55,259 nucleotides of DNA from positions 525,732-580,990 of the forward strand of contig UCHV01000011.1 of assembly GCA_900472395.1 (NCBI GenBank), given 5' to 3'. A model generated the notes under the pieces. The model was not told where the DNA came from. It was given only the letters and a program-made list of their open reading frames with translations, and made no database searches. The position numbers and the translations under genes are program-made. Each line of letters opens with the position of its first letter. Position 1 is the stretch's first letter. Of the stretch, positions 1 through 10,601 are shown piece after piece. Origin of the DNA: Hyphomicrobiales bacterium. Its GTDB lineage: Bacteria > Pseudomonadota > Alphaproteobacteria > Rhizobiales > Rhizobiaceae.

Positions 1-66
1 AAGAGGAAGAGGAAGAGAGCATCGACCCGCGGCCTCTTCCACAAGAGGAAGAGGAAGAGAGCATCG
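1..66 (+). repeat. In-frame duplicated acidic repeat in the cbrA coding region
   Basis: Two copies of a GAGGAA-rich block ending in GAGAGCATCG occur at 2-24 and 43-66. In the kinase frame they encode five Glu residues followed by Ser-Ile, separated by DPRPLPQ. The first copy may be the last of a longer array cut off by the window edge. Confidence 0.75.
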
Positions 67-2039
67 TGGAAACACCGGCGCGCCGCCATTCCGACAAGGT
101 CATCCAGTTCGAGGAGCGACGTTTTCGCAAGGACGGATTGACGCCTGGCGAGCAGGCTGCATTCCTTGAGATCGGCCGTCGCCTGGAGCCGCAGACAGAG
201 GACGGCGAAGAAGACGCTTTTTCCCCTCATGCCAACGAAAATGCCCATGCCGGTTTCCAGGATATATCCGACGAGGAAGTCTCCGATGCGGCGGCAGCCT
301 TCGAAGCTGCCGATTGGGTGAACGATGCCCCTTCTGGCGAGGGCATCGAAACACCGGCAAACGATGACAGGGATATGGGTTTGCAGCCGCGGCCGCTGCT
401 CGACCAGGCCGAAGCCGAGGCTGACGCTGGCGAAGAAGCCGGCCTGACCGCTGTGGCAGCAGAAGAAGAAGAGCGCGAACCGGAAGCCGCGGAACCGGTA
501 CCTTATGGCATTCCGATGCGCGCGCGCCCCGCACTGACGCCTGACATCCTCGATCAGATGCCGGTGGCGCTGATTGTGCATGCGGGCGACACGCTGTTTC
601 ACGCCAATCCGGAATTCCTGCGCCTGACCGGCTACCAGTCGCTCGAACAGCTTCATGACGTCGGCGGCCTGGATGCGCTTCTGCAGCGCGATGAACTGGA
701 AGCCAAGACCTCGGAAGCCGGCGGCATGGTGGTGGTACGGGCCGATGATACGCTGGTTCCGGTGAGCGCCCGCCTGCAATCGGTGGGCTGGGAACAATCG
801 ACCGCGCTGATGCTGGCCCTGATGCCGGTTGCCGCCGAACAGCCAGTCGCTGCCGACGAAGAGGCGGCGGAAGCTCTTGAGGACGCCGATCTGCCCGCGG
901 TCGCCGCAGAAATCTCCCGCCTGCAGGTGGAAGTGGATGAATTGCGCTCGATCCTCGAGACCGCCACGGATGGTGTCGTGATCATCGGTGCCGATGGAGA
1001 CGTGCGCTCGATGAACCGTGCCGCCAGCGCGCTGTTCAACTACGACAATGACGAGACGTCCGGCAAACCGTTCGTGATGCTGTTTGCCCATGAAAGCCAA
1101 AGATCGGTCATCGATTATCTCGGCGGACTTTCCGGCCATGGTGTCGCCAGCGTCCTCAACGACGGGCGCGAGGTGATCGGCCGCGAATCCGGCGGCGGTT
1201 TCCTGCCGCTGTTCATGACCATCGGTAGCCTGACCTCTTCGAACGGATATTGCGCCGTCATCCGCGACATTACCCAGTGGAAGCGCACCGAAGACGAATT
1301 GCGCAACGCCAAGCGCGCCGCCGAAACCGCCAATGGCCACAAGAGCGAGTTTCTTGCGCATGTGAGCCATGAGATCCGGACGCCGCTCAACGCGATCATC
1401 GGCTTTGCCGACATGATGGCAACCGAGCGGTTCGGCCCGATCGGCCATCCGCGTTATGTCGAATATGCCAATGACATCGGCCGTTCCGGCCGCCATGTTC
1501 TCGATATCGTCAACGACCTGCTCGACATTTCCAAGATCGAGGCGGGCGAGATGGATCTCGAGTTCGAGGCCGTCGGCTTGAACGAGACCGTGTCGGAAGC
1601 CGTATCGATCATCCAGCCACAGGCAAACGGCCAGCGGGTGATCATCCGCACCGCACTTTCGCAGGCCGTGCCACAGGTGGTGGCCGATCTGCGCTCGATC
1701 AAGCAGATCGTGCTCAACATCCTGTCCAACGCCATCCGGTTCACGCCGTCGGGCGGGCAGATCGTTGTGTCGACCGCCTTCGAGGCGAACGGCAGCGTCA
1801 TTCTGCGCATTCGCGATACCGGCGTGGGCATGACGCGTTCGGAACTGGAACTGGCGATGAAACCTTTCCGCCAGGTGACGGGCGCCGCCCGCAAGCGTGG
1901 TGACGGCACCGGTCTCGGCCTGCCGCTGACCAAGGCGATGGTGGACGCGAACCGGGCATCCTTCGCCATTTCGTCCGCACCGAACGAAGGCACGCTGGTG
2001 GAGATCACCTTCCCCTCGCCGCGCGTGCTTGCCAACTGA
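1..2039 (+). CDS. cbrA: PAS-domain sensor histidine kinase, CbrA-like (5' truncated by window edge)
   Basis: The reading frame is open from the first bases (codons from position 3), so the gene begins outside the window; the GTG at 66 is probably internal. Counting from 66, residues 1-150 are acidic and low complexity. Two PAS-like domains follow at about 155-260 and 295-410. The HisKA box has SHEIRTPLN with the phospho-accepting His at residue 435, and a HATPase domain has the N box (NILSNAIRFTP), G1 (DTGVGM) and G2 (GTGLGLPL). No membrane segment is visible in this part. The CbrA assignment rests on domain layout and on the neighbouring acetoacetyl-CoA synthetase, an arrangement I recall from Sinorhizobium. 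CbrA is known to act upstream of DivK and CtrA, affecting cell cycle, envelope and motility. Kinase identity is certain; the symbol is inferred. Confidence 0.85.
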   Translation, partial: EEEEESIDPRPLPQEEEEESIVETPARRHSDKVIQFEERRFRKDGLTPGEQAAFLEIGRRLEPQTEDGEEDAFSPHANENAHAGFQDISDEEVSDAAAAFEAADWVNDAPSGEGIETPANDDRDMGLQPRPLLDQAEAEADAGEEAGLTAVAAEEEEREPEAAEPVPYGIPMRARPALTPDILDQMPVALIVHAGDTLFHANPEFLRLTGYQSLEQLHDVGGLDALLQRDELEAKTSEAGGMVVVRADDTLVPVSARLQSVGWEQSTALMLALMPVAAEQPVAADEEAAEALEDADLPAVAAEISRLQVEVDELRSILETATDGVVIIGADGDVRSMNRAASALFNYDNDETSGKPFVMLFAHESQRSVIDYLGGLSGHGVASVLNDGREVIGRESGGGFLPLFMTIGSLTSSNGYCAVIRDITQWKRTEDELRNAKRAAETANGHKSEFLAHVSHEIRTPLNAIIGFADMMATERFGPIGHPRYVEYANDIGRSGRHVLDIVNDLLDISKIEAGEMDLEFEAVGLNETVSEAVSIIQPQANGQRVIIRTALSQAVPQVVADLRSIKQIVLNILSNAIRFTPSGGQIVVSTAFEANGSVILRIRDTGVGMTRSELELAMKPFRQVTGAARKRGDGTGLGLPLTKAMVDANRASFAISSAPNEGTLVEITFPSPRVLAN

Positions 2040-2073
2040 TCGCCGGCGATCATCGCAAAAGCGGGCAAAAAAG

Positions 2074-2096
2074 AAGGCAGCCGAAGCTGCCTTTTT
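2074..2096 (+). terminator. Intrinsic terminator of cbrA
   Basis: The perfect stem GGCAGC (2076-2081) / GCTGCC (2086-2091) has a CGAA tetraloop, flanking A/T pairs and a following T run. It lies 35 bp after the cbrA stop. The rest of the gap to the acsA stop at 2348 holds no convincing gene. A GGCGCGACGCGCC palindrome at 2315-2327 could help end acsA transcription from the other side, but it lacks a U tract. Confidence 0.85.
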
Positions 2097-2347
2097 ATAA
2101 GTTGATGCTGCTGTCCCAACGACGGGAAAAAGTGTCAGACGGTGAAAGAGAGCGCCGAACCCGGCAACATTCCGCTTTTCCGTTCGGTGTTAACCTTGCA
2201 CCAACGGGTCTTAACAACTGGTAAAAATTCCCATTATCCGCCAGGTAAAAAGCGCAATTTACGATAATCGCTCATCTATCTCCCGCAAAGAGACAATGAT
2301 TTATGTATCCCACAGGCGCGACGCGCCAAACCGGGACATTTCGACGA

Positions 2348-4303
<1,956 letters not shown>

Positions 4304-4476
4304 GAACGAAGTCCTCCCTCTTCTTCTCATGTATAACATAAGTCAAATTGCGGAAAAGGCGCGCCCGCCGATAGTCTTAAGTCGCGGATTTGCATGGCTG
4401 CGGGATTTCCGATAACGAAGGCCGCAACATCACCGAGGCCCCGAGATTGCGAAGCCATGGGCGCTTCGAGGAAAGC

Positions 4477-6339
4477 ATGTTCCAGTCGCTGATCCATACG
4501 CTCAGAACACGCAAGCGATACCGGCGGGCCGCCATGGTGGTGGCCAGCGGCGCCATTGCGCTGGTTCTGGTTTCGCAGGTGGCCGCGCCATACCTGATTT
4601 CCACCGCGCTGGTGCGCAACGGCATGGAAAGCGCGGTCGAACAATGGTTCGGGCATGAGGCAACCATCGGCGGCGACCCGGAGCTGCATTTCTGGCCGCG
4701 CCCGCATATCATCCTCAAGGATGTTTCCATTCGCGAAAACGAGGAACCGAATTCCCGCCTGATCGCCCATGTCGACGGATTGTCCGCCTCGTTCCAGCTC
4801 TTCCAGGCACTGCGCGGACAATTGGTCTTCGAGGATTTCGACCTTGTCCGGCCAAGGCTCTTCCCCATACGCCAGGCATCGGGCGATATCGACTGGTCGA
4901 TGGACGGACTTCTCAACGACGCGGTGAAGGAAGTCAGGCGCAATGCCGGCAACCCGGCGGTGGATGACGAGCTCGATGCCGCCATCGGCGAAGTGACGAT
5001 CAGGGACGGCACGATTGAAATCGCCGCCACCGACAGTGGGCAAAAAACCGCGATCACGGCTGTGAACGGAACGGTGGAATGGCCGCGGCTTTCGTCGTCG
5101 ATCTCTGCGCAATTGGGCGGCACGATCAAAGGCAAGACATTCACCATTGCCATGTCCGCCGCACAACCACTGACGCTTCTTGCCGGCCGCAATGGCGACG
5201 CGGAGCTTTCCGTCAGTTCCGATCTTCTTTCCGGGCAGTTCAGCGGCATTGCCAATCTCGCAAACTACACATTCCTCACGGGCTCCTTCAGTCTCGGCAT
5301 GCCGAACGTGCCGGAGATTCTCGATTGGCTGGATGTCCGTGTCACGGGCCTCGACCGGTTGCAGCAACTGTCCCTCAACGCGAAGCTGACGACGACCGGC
5401 AATGCCATGCGTTTCGAGCAGGTATCGCTGCAGGCCAACGAAGCATCGGCAACCGGGATCATGGATCTTCTGGCGCCCGAAGGCGGACGGCCGCGGTTGA
5501 CTGGCACGCTTGCCTTCGACCGGCTGAACTTTTCTGCAATCGTTTCTGCACTTTCGCCGCAACGCCAGACCGACGATCAGCGAGACCTGACGCCTGCCGC
5601 CCTGCTCGGCGACCTTCTCGATCTCGACCTGCGCCTTTCTTCCGCCGAAGCTCAACTCGGGCCGCTGCCGCTGCGCGACGCCGCCGTCAGCATGATCAAC
5701 ACCCGCAGCATGGCACGCGTCGATCTGGTCGACAGTTCGATCGATGGCGGCCGCCTGACCGGACAGATCAGCGCGCCGGACGGCCGCATCATCGACAGCG
5801 CCGACCTGCGGCTTTCGCTGCGCGATGTCGATCTCGCCAGCGTTTCACGCCGGTTCGGCATCGAGGCTATCGTCCCCGAGGCCAATGGTTCCGCCGAATT
5901 GACCTTGCATCTGAACAAGCCGCTCGGCATCGCAACCGCGCAGGATGTTTCCGGCTCGTTGCGCCTGTCGGCGCGCAATGGACGATTGAACGGGGTCGAT
6001 ATCGCTTCGATCCGCCGGCAGGCTGGCCAAGCGGCTTATTTTTCCCTGAAAGACGTCAGCGAGGGTAGCCTCTTTTTCGACCGCCTTGATGCCGCTGCGA
6101 CCATTTCCGAGGGCGTGGCCGAACTTGGAGAAGTACGGCTGGACGGTCAGAACGACCTGATCGTGCTGAGCGGGCTTGTGCCGCTGGAAACGCAGGGACT
6201 GGCGCTTTCCGCCAATATCTATGCAAAGACCGCCGGCGAACCTTCCAGCGATCCGCTAATGATGTTCATCGGCGGCGCCTGGCCGGTGCCGGTTTTCTGG
6301 CCCATGACGCCGCAGCAGCAGGCGCCGCAAGAGCCATAA
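4477..6339 (+). CDS. AsmA-family protein
   Basis: The 620-residue protein has one N-terminal membrane anchor (about residues 19-38, preceded by a basic cytoplasmic stretch) and a long periplasmic body. The early part matches AsmA proteins (motif FWPRPHIILKDVSI). The C-terminal part carries the AsmA_2-type segment with RNGRLNGVDIASI and DRLDAAATISEGVAEL. AsmA-like proteins are large beta-groove proteins linked to outer-membrane assembly and lipid transport between membranes; no specific substrate can be read here. GAGGAAAGC precedes the ATG at 4477. An ATG at 4390 is in frame but lacks a ribosome site. The gene ends 3 bp from the convergent potI gene, with no clear terminator between them. Confidence 0.85.
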   Translation: MFQSLIHTLRTRKRYRRAAMVVASGAIALVLVSQVAAPYLISTALVRNGMESAVEQWFGHEATIGGDPELHFWPRPHIILKDVSIRENEEPNSRLIAHVDGLSASFQLFQALRGQLVFEDFDLVRPRLFPIRQASGDIDWSMDGLLNDAVKEVRRNAGNPAVDDELDAAIGEVTIRDGTIEIAATDSGQKTAITAVNGTVEWPRLSSSISAQLGGTIKGKTFTIAMSAAQPLTLLAGRNGDAELSVSSDLLSGQFSGIANLANYTFLTGSFSLGMPNVPEILDWLDVRVTGLDRLQQLSLNAKLTTTGNAMRFEQVSLQANEASATGIMDLLAPEGGRPRLTGTLAFDRLNFSAIVSALSPQRQTDDQRDLTPAALLGDLLDLDLRLSSAEAQLGPLPLRDAAVSMINTRSMARVDLVDSSIDGGRLTGQISAPDGRIIDSADLRLSLRDVDLASVSRRFGIEAIVPEANGSAELTLHLNKPLGIATAQDVSGSLRLSARNGRLNGVDIASIRRQAGQAAYFSLKDVSEGSLFFDRLDAAATISEGVAELGEVRLDGQNDLIVLSGLVPLETQGLALSANIYAKTAGEPSSDPLMMFIGGAWPVPVFWPMTPQQQAPQEP

Positions 6340-6342
6340 AGA

Positions 6343-7155
6343 CTATCCCGCAGCGGCCGCCTGTTCGTCGCGCTGGCGACGGACTTCGTTGCGTTTGGTG
6401 GCAATCGATGCTGCGATGACGCCTAAAGCCACAAGCCCGATCAGGATGGTGCAGATGGCGTTGATCTCAGGTGTCACGCCCAAACGAACCTGCGAATAGA
6501 TCTTGATCGGCAGCGTGGTTGCACCCGGGCCGGTGTTGAAGCTGGCAATGACCAGATCATCGAGCGACAGGGTGAAGGCCAGCATCCAGCCCGCCAGAAC
6601 CGCCGGCAGGATGAGCGGCAGCGTGATGCGGAAAAACGTCTTGACCGGTGGGCAACCGAGATCGAGCGCCGCCTCTTCCAGCGAACGGTCGAAGGTCAAA
6701 AGCCGCGACTGCACGACGATTGCCACATAACACATGGAAAACGTCGTGTGAGCGATGATGACGGTCCAGAAACCGCGGTCGACATTCAGCGAGACGAACA
6801 ACAGCAGCAGCGACAGGCCGGTGATGACTTCCGGCATGACGAGCGGCGCATAGATCATGCCGGAAAATAACAAGCGACCGGGGATCTTGCGGAAACGCAC
6901 CAGCGTGAGCGCGGCCAGTGTGCCAAGCACCGTGGCGATGGTGGCGCTGATGACGGCGACGCGCGCAGTCACCCAGGCGGCATCCATCAGCCCCTGGTTC
7001 GACCACATCTCACGGTACCAGGTCAGCGAAAACCCACCCCAGACCGTGACAAGGCGTGAGGCGTTGAAGGAATAGATCACCAGAATGATGATCGGGATGT
7101 AGAGGAAGGCGAAACCGAGGGTCAGAACGGTCGCATCGAAACGGGAATTCTTCAT
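6343..7155 (-). CDS. potI: Polyamine ABC transporter permease, PotC/PotI type
   Basis: The 270-residue inner-membrane permease has about six membrane segments. The BPD_transp_1 coupling motif EEAALDLGCPPVKTF contacts the ATPase. It is the last gene of a four-gene unit (binding protein, ATPase, two permeases) in the classical potFGHI order, starting 4 bp after potH. The region after the first segment (FNASRLVTVWGGFSLTWY) is characteristic of PotC/PotI. Substrate assignment to putrescine or a related polyamine is by family and order; the PuuA/PuuB-like enzymes at 17548-20275 support it. Confidence 0.9.
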   Translation of the reverse strand: MKNSRFDATVLTLGFAFLYIPIIILVIYSFNASRLVTVWGGFSLTWYREMWSNQGLMDAAWVTARVAVISATIATVLGTLAALTLVRFRKIPGRLLFSGMIYAPLVMPEVITGLSLLLLFVSLNVDRGFWTVIIAHTTFSMCYVAIVVQSRLLTFDRSLEEAALDLGCPPVKTFFRITLPLILPAVLAGWMLAFTLSLDDLVIASFNTGPGATTLPIKIYSQVRLGVTPEINAICTILIGLVALGVIAASIATKRNEVRRQRDEQAAAAG

Positions 7156-7159
7156 GGTC

Positions 7160-8110
7160 TCATCCCGCCTTCTGCTGCTGGTTCTGGAAATAGACGATGG
7201 GGATCACCAGCACACCCAAAAGAATGACGGCGATCGAGGATGCGAGCGGCCAGTCGCGGCTGCTGAAGAACTCGGTCCACAAGGTCTTGCCGATCATCAA
7301 TGTATCTGCGCCGCCGAGCAGGTCGGGAATGACGAATTCGCCGGTGATCGGGATGAAGCAGATCAACGACCCGGCAATCACACCCGGCAAGGACAGCGGG
7401 AACGTGATGCGCCAGAAGGCTTTCCACGGCGGGCAACCGAGATCGCTCGCCGCTTCCAGAAGCGTGTGATCCATCTTTTCCAACGCCGCATAAAGCGGCA
7501 GCACCATGAACGGCAGGTAGGAATAAACGATGCCGATGAAGACGGCATAATCGGTGCGGAAAATCTGCACCTGTTCGCCCTCGCCCAGCAGACCGACGGT
7601 CTGGAACAGCAGGGTCAAAAGACCTTCCGGCTTCAAGATGCCGATCCAGGCGTAAACGCGGATAAGGAACGAGGTCCAGAACGGCAGGATGACCATCATC
7701 ACCAGGATGGGGCGAAGGCTGGTTTTGGCACGCGCCATGGCCAGCGCCATCGGATAACCGACCAGCAGAAGCAGGAAGGTGGAAATGGCGGCGATGCGCA
7801 GCGAGTTGAGATAGGATTTGATATAGAGGCTGTCGCTCGCCAGAAATTCGTAGTTTTCGAAATCGAGCTGCGAGAAGAACTCACCGAACTTTCCGAAACC
7901 TTCGAAGACCGGCGTGTAGGGCGGCATGGCGATGGCCGTGTCCGACAGCGAGATCTTGAAGATGATGATGAAGGGCGCGGCAAAAAACAGCAGAAGCCAG
8001 AGATATGGGGTGGCAACGACGAGCCAGCGCGCCGGGTTGCGGCGGCTGGGATCGGCAATGACCGGTTCCGGTTTTGACGGCGGTTGCGGGGAAAGCGTAT
8101 CGATCGCCAT
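7160..8110 (-). CDS. potH: Polyamine ABC transporter permease, PotB/PotH type
   Basis: The 316-residue permease has an N-terminal cytoplasmic extension, six predicted membrane segments and the coupling motif LEAASDLGCPPWKAF. The large loop between segments 1 and 2 (IAMPPYTPVFEGFGKFGEF onward) is typical of PotB/PotH. AAGGAGGGC lies 4 nt before the ATG. It pairs with potI to form the membrane channel and lies 11 bp downstream of the ATPase gene. Confidence 0.9.
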   Translation of the reverse strand: MAIDTLSPQPPSKPEPVIADPSRRNPARWLVVATPYLWLLLFFAAPFIIIFKISLSDTAIAMPPYTPVFEGFGKFGEFFSQLDFENYEFLASDSLYIKSYLNSLRIAAISTFLLLLVGYPMALAMARAKTSLRPILVMMVILPFWTSFLIRVYAWIGILKPEGLLTLLFQTVGLLGEGEQVQIFRTDYAVFIGIVYSYLPFMVLPLYAALEKMDHTLLEAASDLGCPPWKAFWRITFPLSLPGVIAGSLICFIPITGEFVIPDLLGGADTLMIGKTLWTEFFSSRDWPLASSIAVILLGVLVIPIVYFQNQQQKAG

Positions 8111-8121
8111 GACGCCCTCCT

Positions 8122-9273
8122 TCAGCGGGTCAGAACGAGGCCGGCATCGCGCGACCAGTTGACCCAGACACGATCGCCGAACGTCAGCGGGCGATCGACG
8201 AGACGCTGGATATTGGCCTGCGCTGCGCGGACGATACGGCCATCATCGAGCTTGACGAGGAAGAGCGAAAAGTCGCCGAGATAACCGATATCGTAAACTT
8301 CACCGGCACCGGCATTCACCGCGGTTTCGGTGGGCGGGTCGATGTTGAGGCGCACCTTTTCCGGTCGGATGGCAAAGGCAACGCGGTCGCCGGTCGATGC
8401 CGGGCACTCCTGATCGACAACGATCTTCAGGCCATCACAATCCAGCATGACGCCACCGGTAGCAGCGCCCTGATTGGACACGACATTGCCTTCGATGATG
8501 TTGATGTCGCCGATGAAGTCGGCCACGTAGCGGCTGTTGGGTGCCTCGTAGATTTCAGCCGGTGTCGCCACCTGCATGATGACGCCCTTGTCCATCACCG
8601 CGATACGGTCGGACACGGTCATCGCCTCTTCCTGATCGTGGGTGACGATGAGGAAGGTGAGACCCAGCGTGTGCTGCAGGTCGGTCAGTTCGAACTGGGT
8701 TTCCTCGCGCAGCTTCTTGTCGAGCGCGCCGAGCGGTTCATCCAGCAGCAGAACCTTCGGACGCTTGGCAAGCGAACGGGCCAGCGCCACGCGCTGGCGC
8801 TGGCCGCCGGACAGTTGCGACGGCTTGCGTTTGGCGAACTGTTCCAGCTTCACCAGCTTCAGCATTTCCTGCACGCGGGCTTCGATCTCGCCCTTGGGCA
8901 GCTTGTCCTGTTCCAGGCCGAAGGCGATGTTCTTTTCGACCGTCATGTGCGGGAAAAGCGCGTAGGACTGGAACATCATGTTGGTGGGGCGGCGATAGGG
9001 CGGCACACCGGCCAGATCCTTGCCCTGCAGCAAGATGCGGCCTTCGGTCGGCTCCTCGAAACCGGCCAGCATGCGCATCAGTGTGGTCTTGCCGCAGCCG
9101 GACGGCCCGAGCAGCGCAAAAAACTCGCGCTCGTAAATATCCAGCGTCAGATTGTCGACGGCGGTGAAATTGCCGAACTTCTTGGTGATGTTTTCAAAAC
9201 GGATGAAAGGAACCGATGCGGGATCGGTCCAGGGAGAAAATTTGCGTTTAACCGGTCCGAGTGATTTTGCCAT
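8122..9273 (-). CDS. potG: Polyamine ABC transporter ATP-binding protein, PotA/PotG type
   Basis: This 383-residue ATPase has Walker A GPSGCGKTT, Q-loop, signature LSGGQRQRVALARSL, Walker B VLLLDEPLGALD and the switch His in IVTHDQEEAM. A C-terminal TOBE/OB regulatory region runs from about residue 285 to the end. It would energise PotHI. The start at 9273 (MAKSLG) is favoured by GGGGACAGG just upstream and by the usual PotG length near 377; in-frame ATGs at 9285 and 9318 give longer N-termini without a better ribosome site. Confidence 0.92.
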   Translation of the reverse strand: MAKSLGPVKRKFSPWTDPASVPFIRFENITKKFGNFTAVDNLTLDIYEREFFALLGPSGCGKTTLMRMLAGFEEPTEGRILLQGKDLAGVPPYRRPTNMMFQSYALFPHMTVEKNIAFGLEQDKLPKGEIEARVQEMLKLVKLEQFAKRKPSQLSGGQRQRVALARSLAKRPKVLLLDEPLGALDKKLREETQFELTDLQHTLGLTFLIVTHDQEEAMTVSDRIAVMDKGVIMQVATPAEIYEAPNSRYVADFIGDINIIEGNVVSNQGAATGGVMLDCDGLKIVVDQECPASTGDRVAFAIRPEKVRLNIDPPTETAVNAGAGEVYDIGYLGDFSLFLVKLDDGRIVRAAQANIQRLVDRPLTFGDRVWVNWSRDAGLVLTR

Positions 9274-9322
9274 GCCTGTCCCCATTCGCCCCGTGTTCGT
9301 TTGCCGTTCGTCAGGCATTTTT

Positions 9323-9348
9323 CGGGAACGGACTTTTGCCCGTTCCCG
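9323..9348 (-). other. Hairpin in the potF-potG intergenic gap
   Basis: A perfect 9-bp inverted repeat, CGGGAACGG (9323-9331) and CCGTTCCCG (9340-9348), separated by 8 nt, sits between the potF stop and the potG start. On the minus strand it is followed by an A run, not a U run, so it looks like a transcript-stabilising or processing hairpin that protects the potF 3' end. Such a hairpin would raise binding protein relative to membrane components. Confidence 0.6.
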
Positions 9349-9360
9349 GTATTGGTCTTA

Positions 9361-10458
9361 TCAGTTGCCGGTCTTGATCTCGGTCCAGACGCGGTTGAGG
9401 ACGCGCTGTTCCTTCGGGCCATAAGGCGAGATCGCGAACAGTTTCTTCATGACATCTTCCGACGGGTATACCGCAGGATTTTCAAGCACTTCCTTGTCCA
9501 CGAACTTTTGCGAAGCAAGGTTGCCGTTGGCATATTGTACGACATTCGATGACTTGGCGATGACTTCCGGCTTCATCATGAAGTTGATGAATTCGTGCGC
9601 TTCGGCAACGTTCTTGGCATCGGCCGGAATGGCGAGGTTGTCGAACCAGACATAGGTGCCTTCCTTGGGGATGACATATTCGACATTGACGCCATTCTTG
9701 GCTTCTTCGGCACGGTCCTTGGCCTGCAGGATATCGCCCGACCAGCCGATGGTGATGCAGGTATCGCCGTTGGCCAGTTCATCGATATAGGCCGAGGCAT
9801 TGAAGGTGCGCACGGACGGGCGGATCGCCTTGTAGACATCGCCACCGGCCTGCAGATCAGCGGTCTGTTTGCTGTCCGGATCCTTGCCGATGTAGTTCAT
9901 GGCAATCGCGAAGGTCTCGTCGGACGCATCGAGAATGTTGATGCCGCAGGATTTCAGCTTTGCGGCGTTTTCCGGCTTGAACAGGATATCCCAGCTATCG
10001 ACCGGCACGTCGCCCAGCGCTGCCTTCACCTTGTCGACGTTATAGCCGATGCCGGTGGTGCCCCACATGTAGTTGACGGCATATTCGTTGCCGGGATCAT
10101 ACTTGGCGAGCCGCTCGGAAACTTCCGGCCACAGGTTGGTGAGGTTCGGCAGCTTCGACTTGTCGAGCTTCTGGAACACACCAGCCTGGATCTGGCGGGC
10201 AAGGAACGGACCTGTCGGGGCAACGACATCGTAACCCGAACCACCGGCAAGCAGCTTGGTTTCGACCACGTCATTGTTGTCGAACACGTCGTAAACGACC
10301 TTGATGCCGGTTTCCTTGGTGAAATCGGCCAGAACCGATTCATCGATGTAATCGGACCAGTTGTAGACGTGGACGGTGCGTTCCTGCGCGAAGGCGGTGC
10401 CCGCCATCAGCGCGGTTGCGGCAGCGGCGGTCAGAAGACGAAGCAGATTCGTTCTCAT
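9361..10458 (-). CDS. potF: Periplasmic polyamine-binding protein, PotD/PotF type
   Basis: The 365-residue protein has a signal peptide (MRTNLLRLLTAAAATALMAG, cleavage likely after AFA) followed by VHVYNWSDYIDESVL, the hallmark opening of PotD/PotF spermidine/putrescine-binding proteins. Other family segments are YMWGTTGIGYN, CITIGWSGD and the C-terminal PYGPKEQRVLNRVW. It captures substrate in the periplasm and delivers it to PotGHI. AGGAG sits 4 nt before the ATG at 10458, so that start is preferred over the one at 10491. It is the first gene of the operon; about 140 bp separate it from the regulator's stop codon. Confidence 0.93.
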   Translation of the reverse strand: MRTNLLRLLTAAAATALMAGTAFAQERTVHVYNWSDYIDESVLADFTKETGIKVVYDVFDNNDVVETKLLAGGSGYDVVAPTGPFLARQIQAGVFQKLDKSKLPNLTNLWPEVSERLAKYDPGNEYAVNYMWGTTGIGYNVDKVKAALGDVPVDSWDILFKPENAAKLKSCGINILDASDETFAIAMNYIGKDPDSKQTADLQAGGDVYKAIRPSVRTFNASAYIDELANGDTCITIGWSGDILQAKDRAEEAKNGVNVEYVIPKEGTYVWFDNLAIPADAKNVAEAHEFINFMMKPEVIAKSSNVVQYANGNLASQKFVDKEVLENPAVYPSEDVMKKLFAISPYGPKEQRVLNRVWTEIKTGN

Positions 10459-10601
10459 GATTTCTCCTGTTTTCTTAAAGGTCACCCGCACGAAGCGCCG
10501 CGCCTTTGTCCCTCTTTATTGACGTATTTTGCGTTAGAGTATGAAGGAACAACCCCACCCACAAGAAAAAAGCTTCGGCGCAGCAAAGACTTCGATCCCG
10601 A

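Noticed and set aside
1..66. Repeat pair at the window start as a CRISPR fragment
   Set aside because: The units are low-complexity, in frame with the kinase and code for Glu runs. There is no regular spacer series.
2100..2347. Possible small RNA or small gene between cbrA and acsA
   Set aside because: TTAACC and TTAACA elements occur but not with 7-nt spacing, and no promoter-terminator pair or coding frame with a ribosome site was found.
10560..10600. T-rich stretch after the ScfR/RamB-like regulator as a terminator
   Set aside because: The preceding stem (GCT...AGC) is too short to be convincing.
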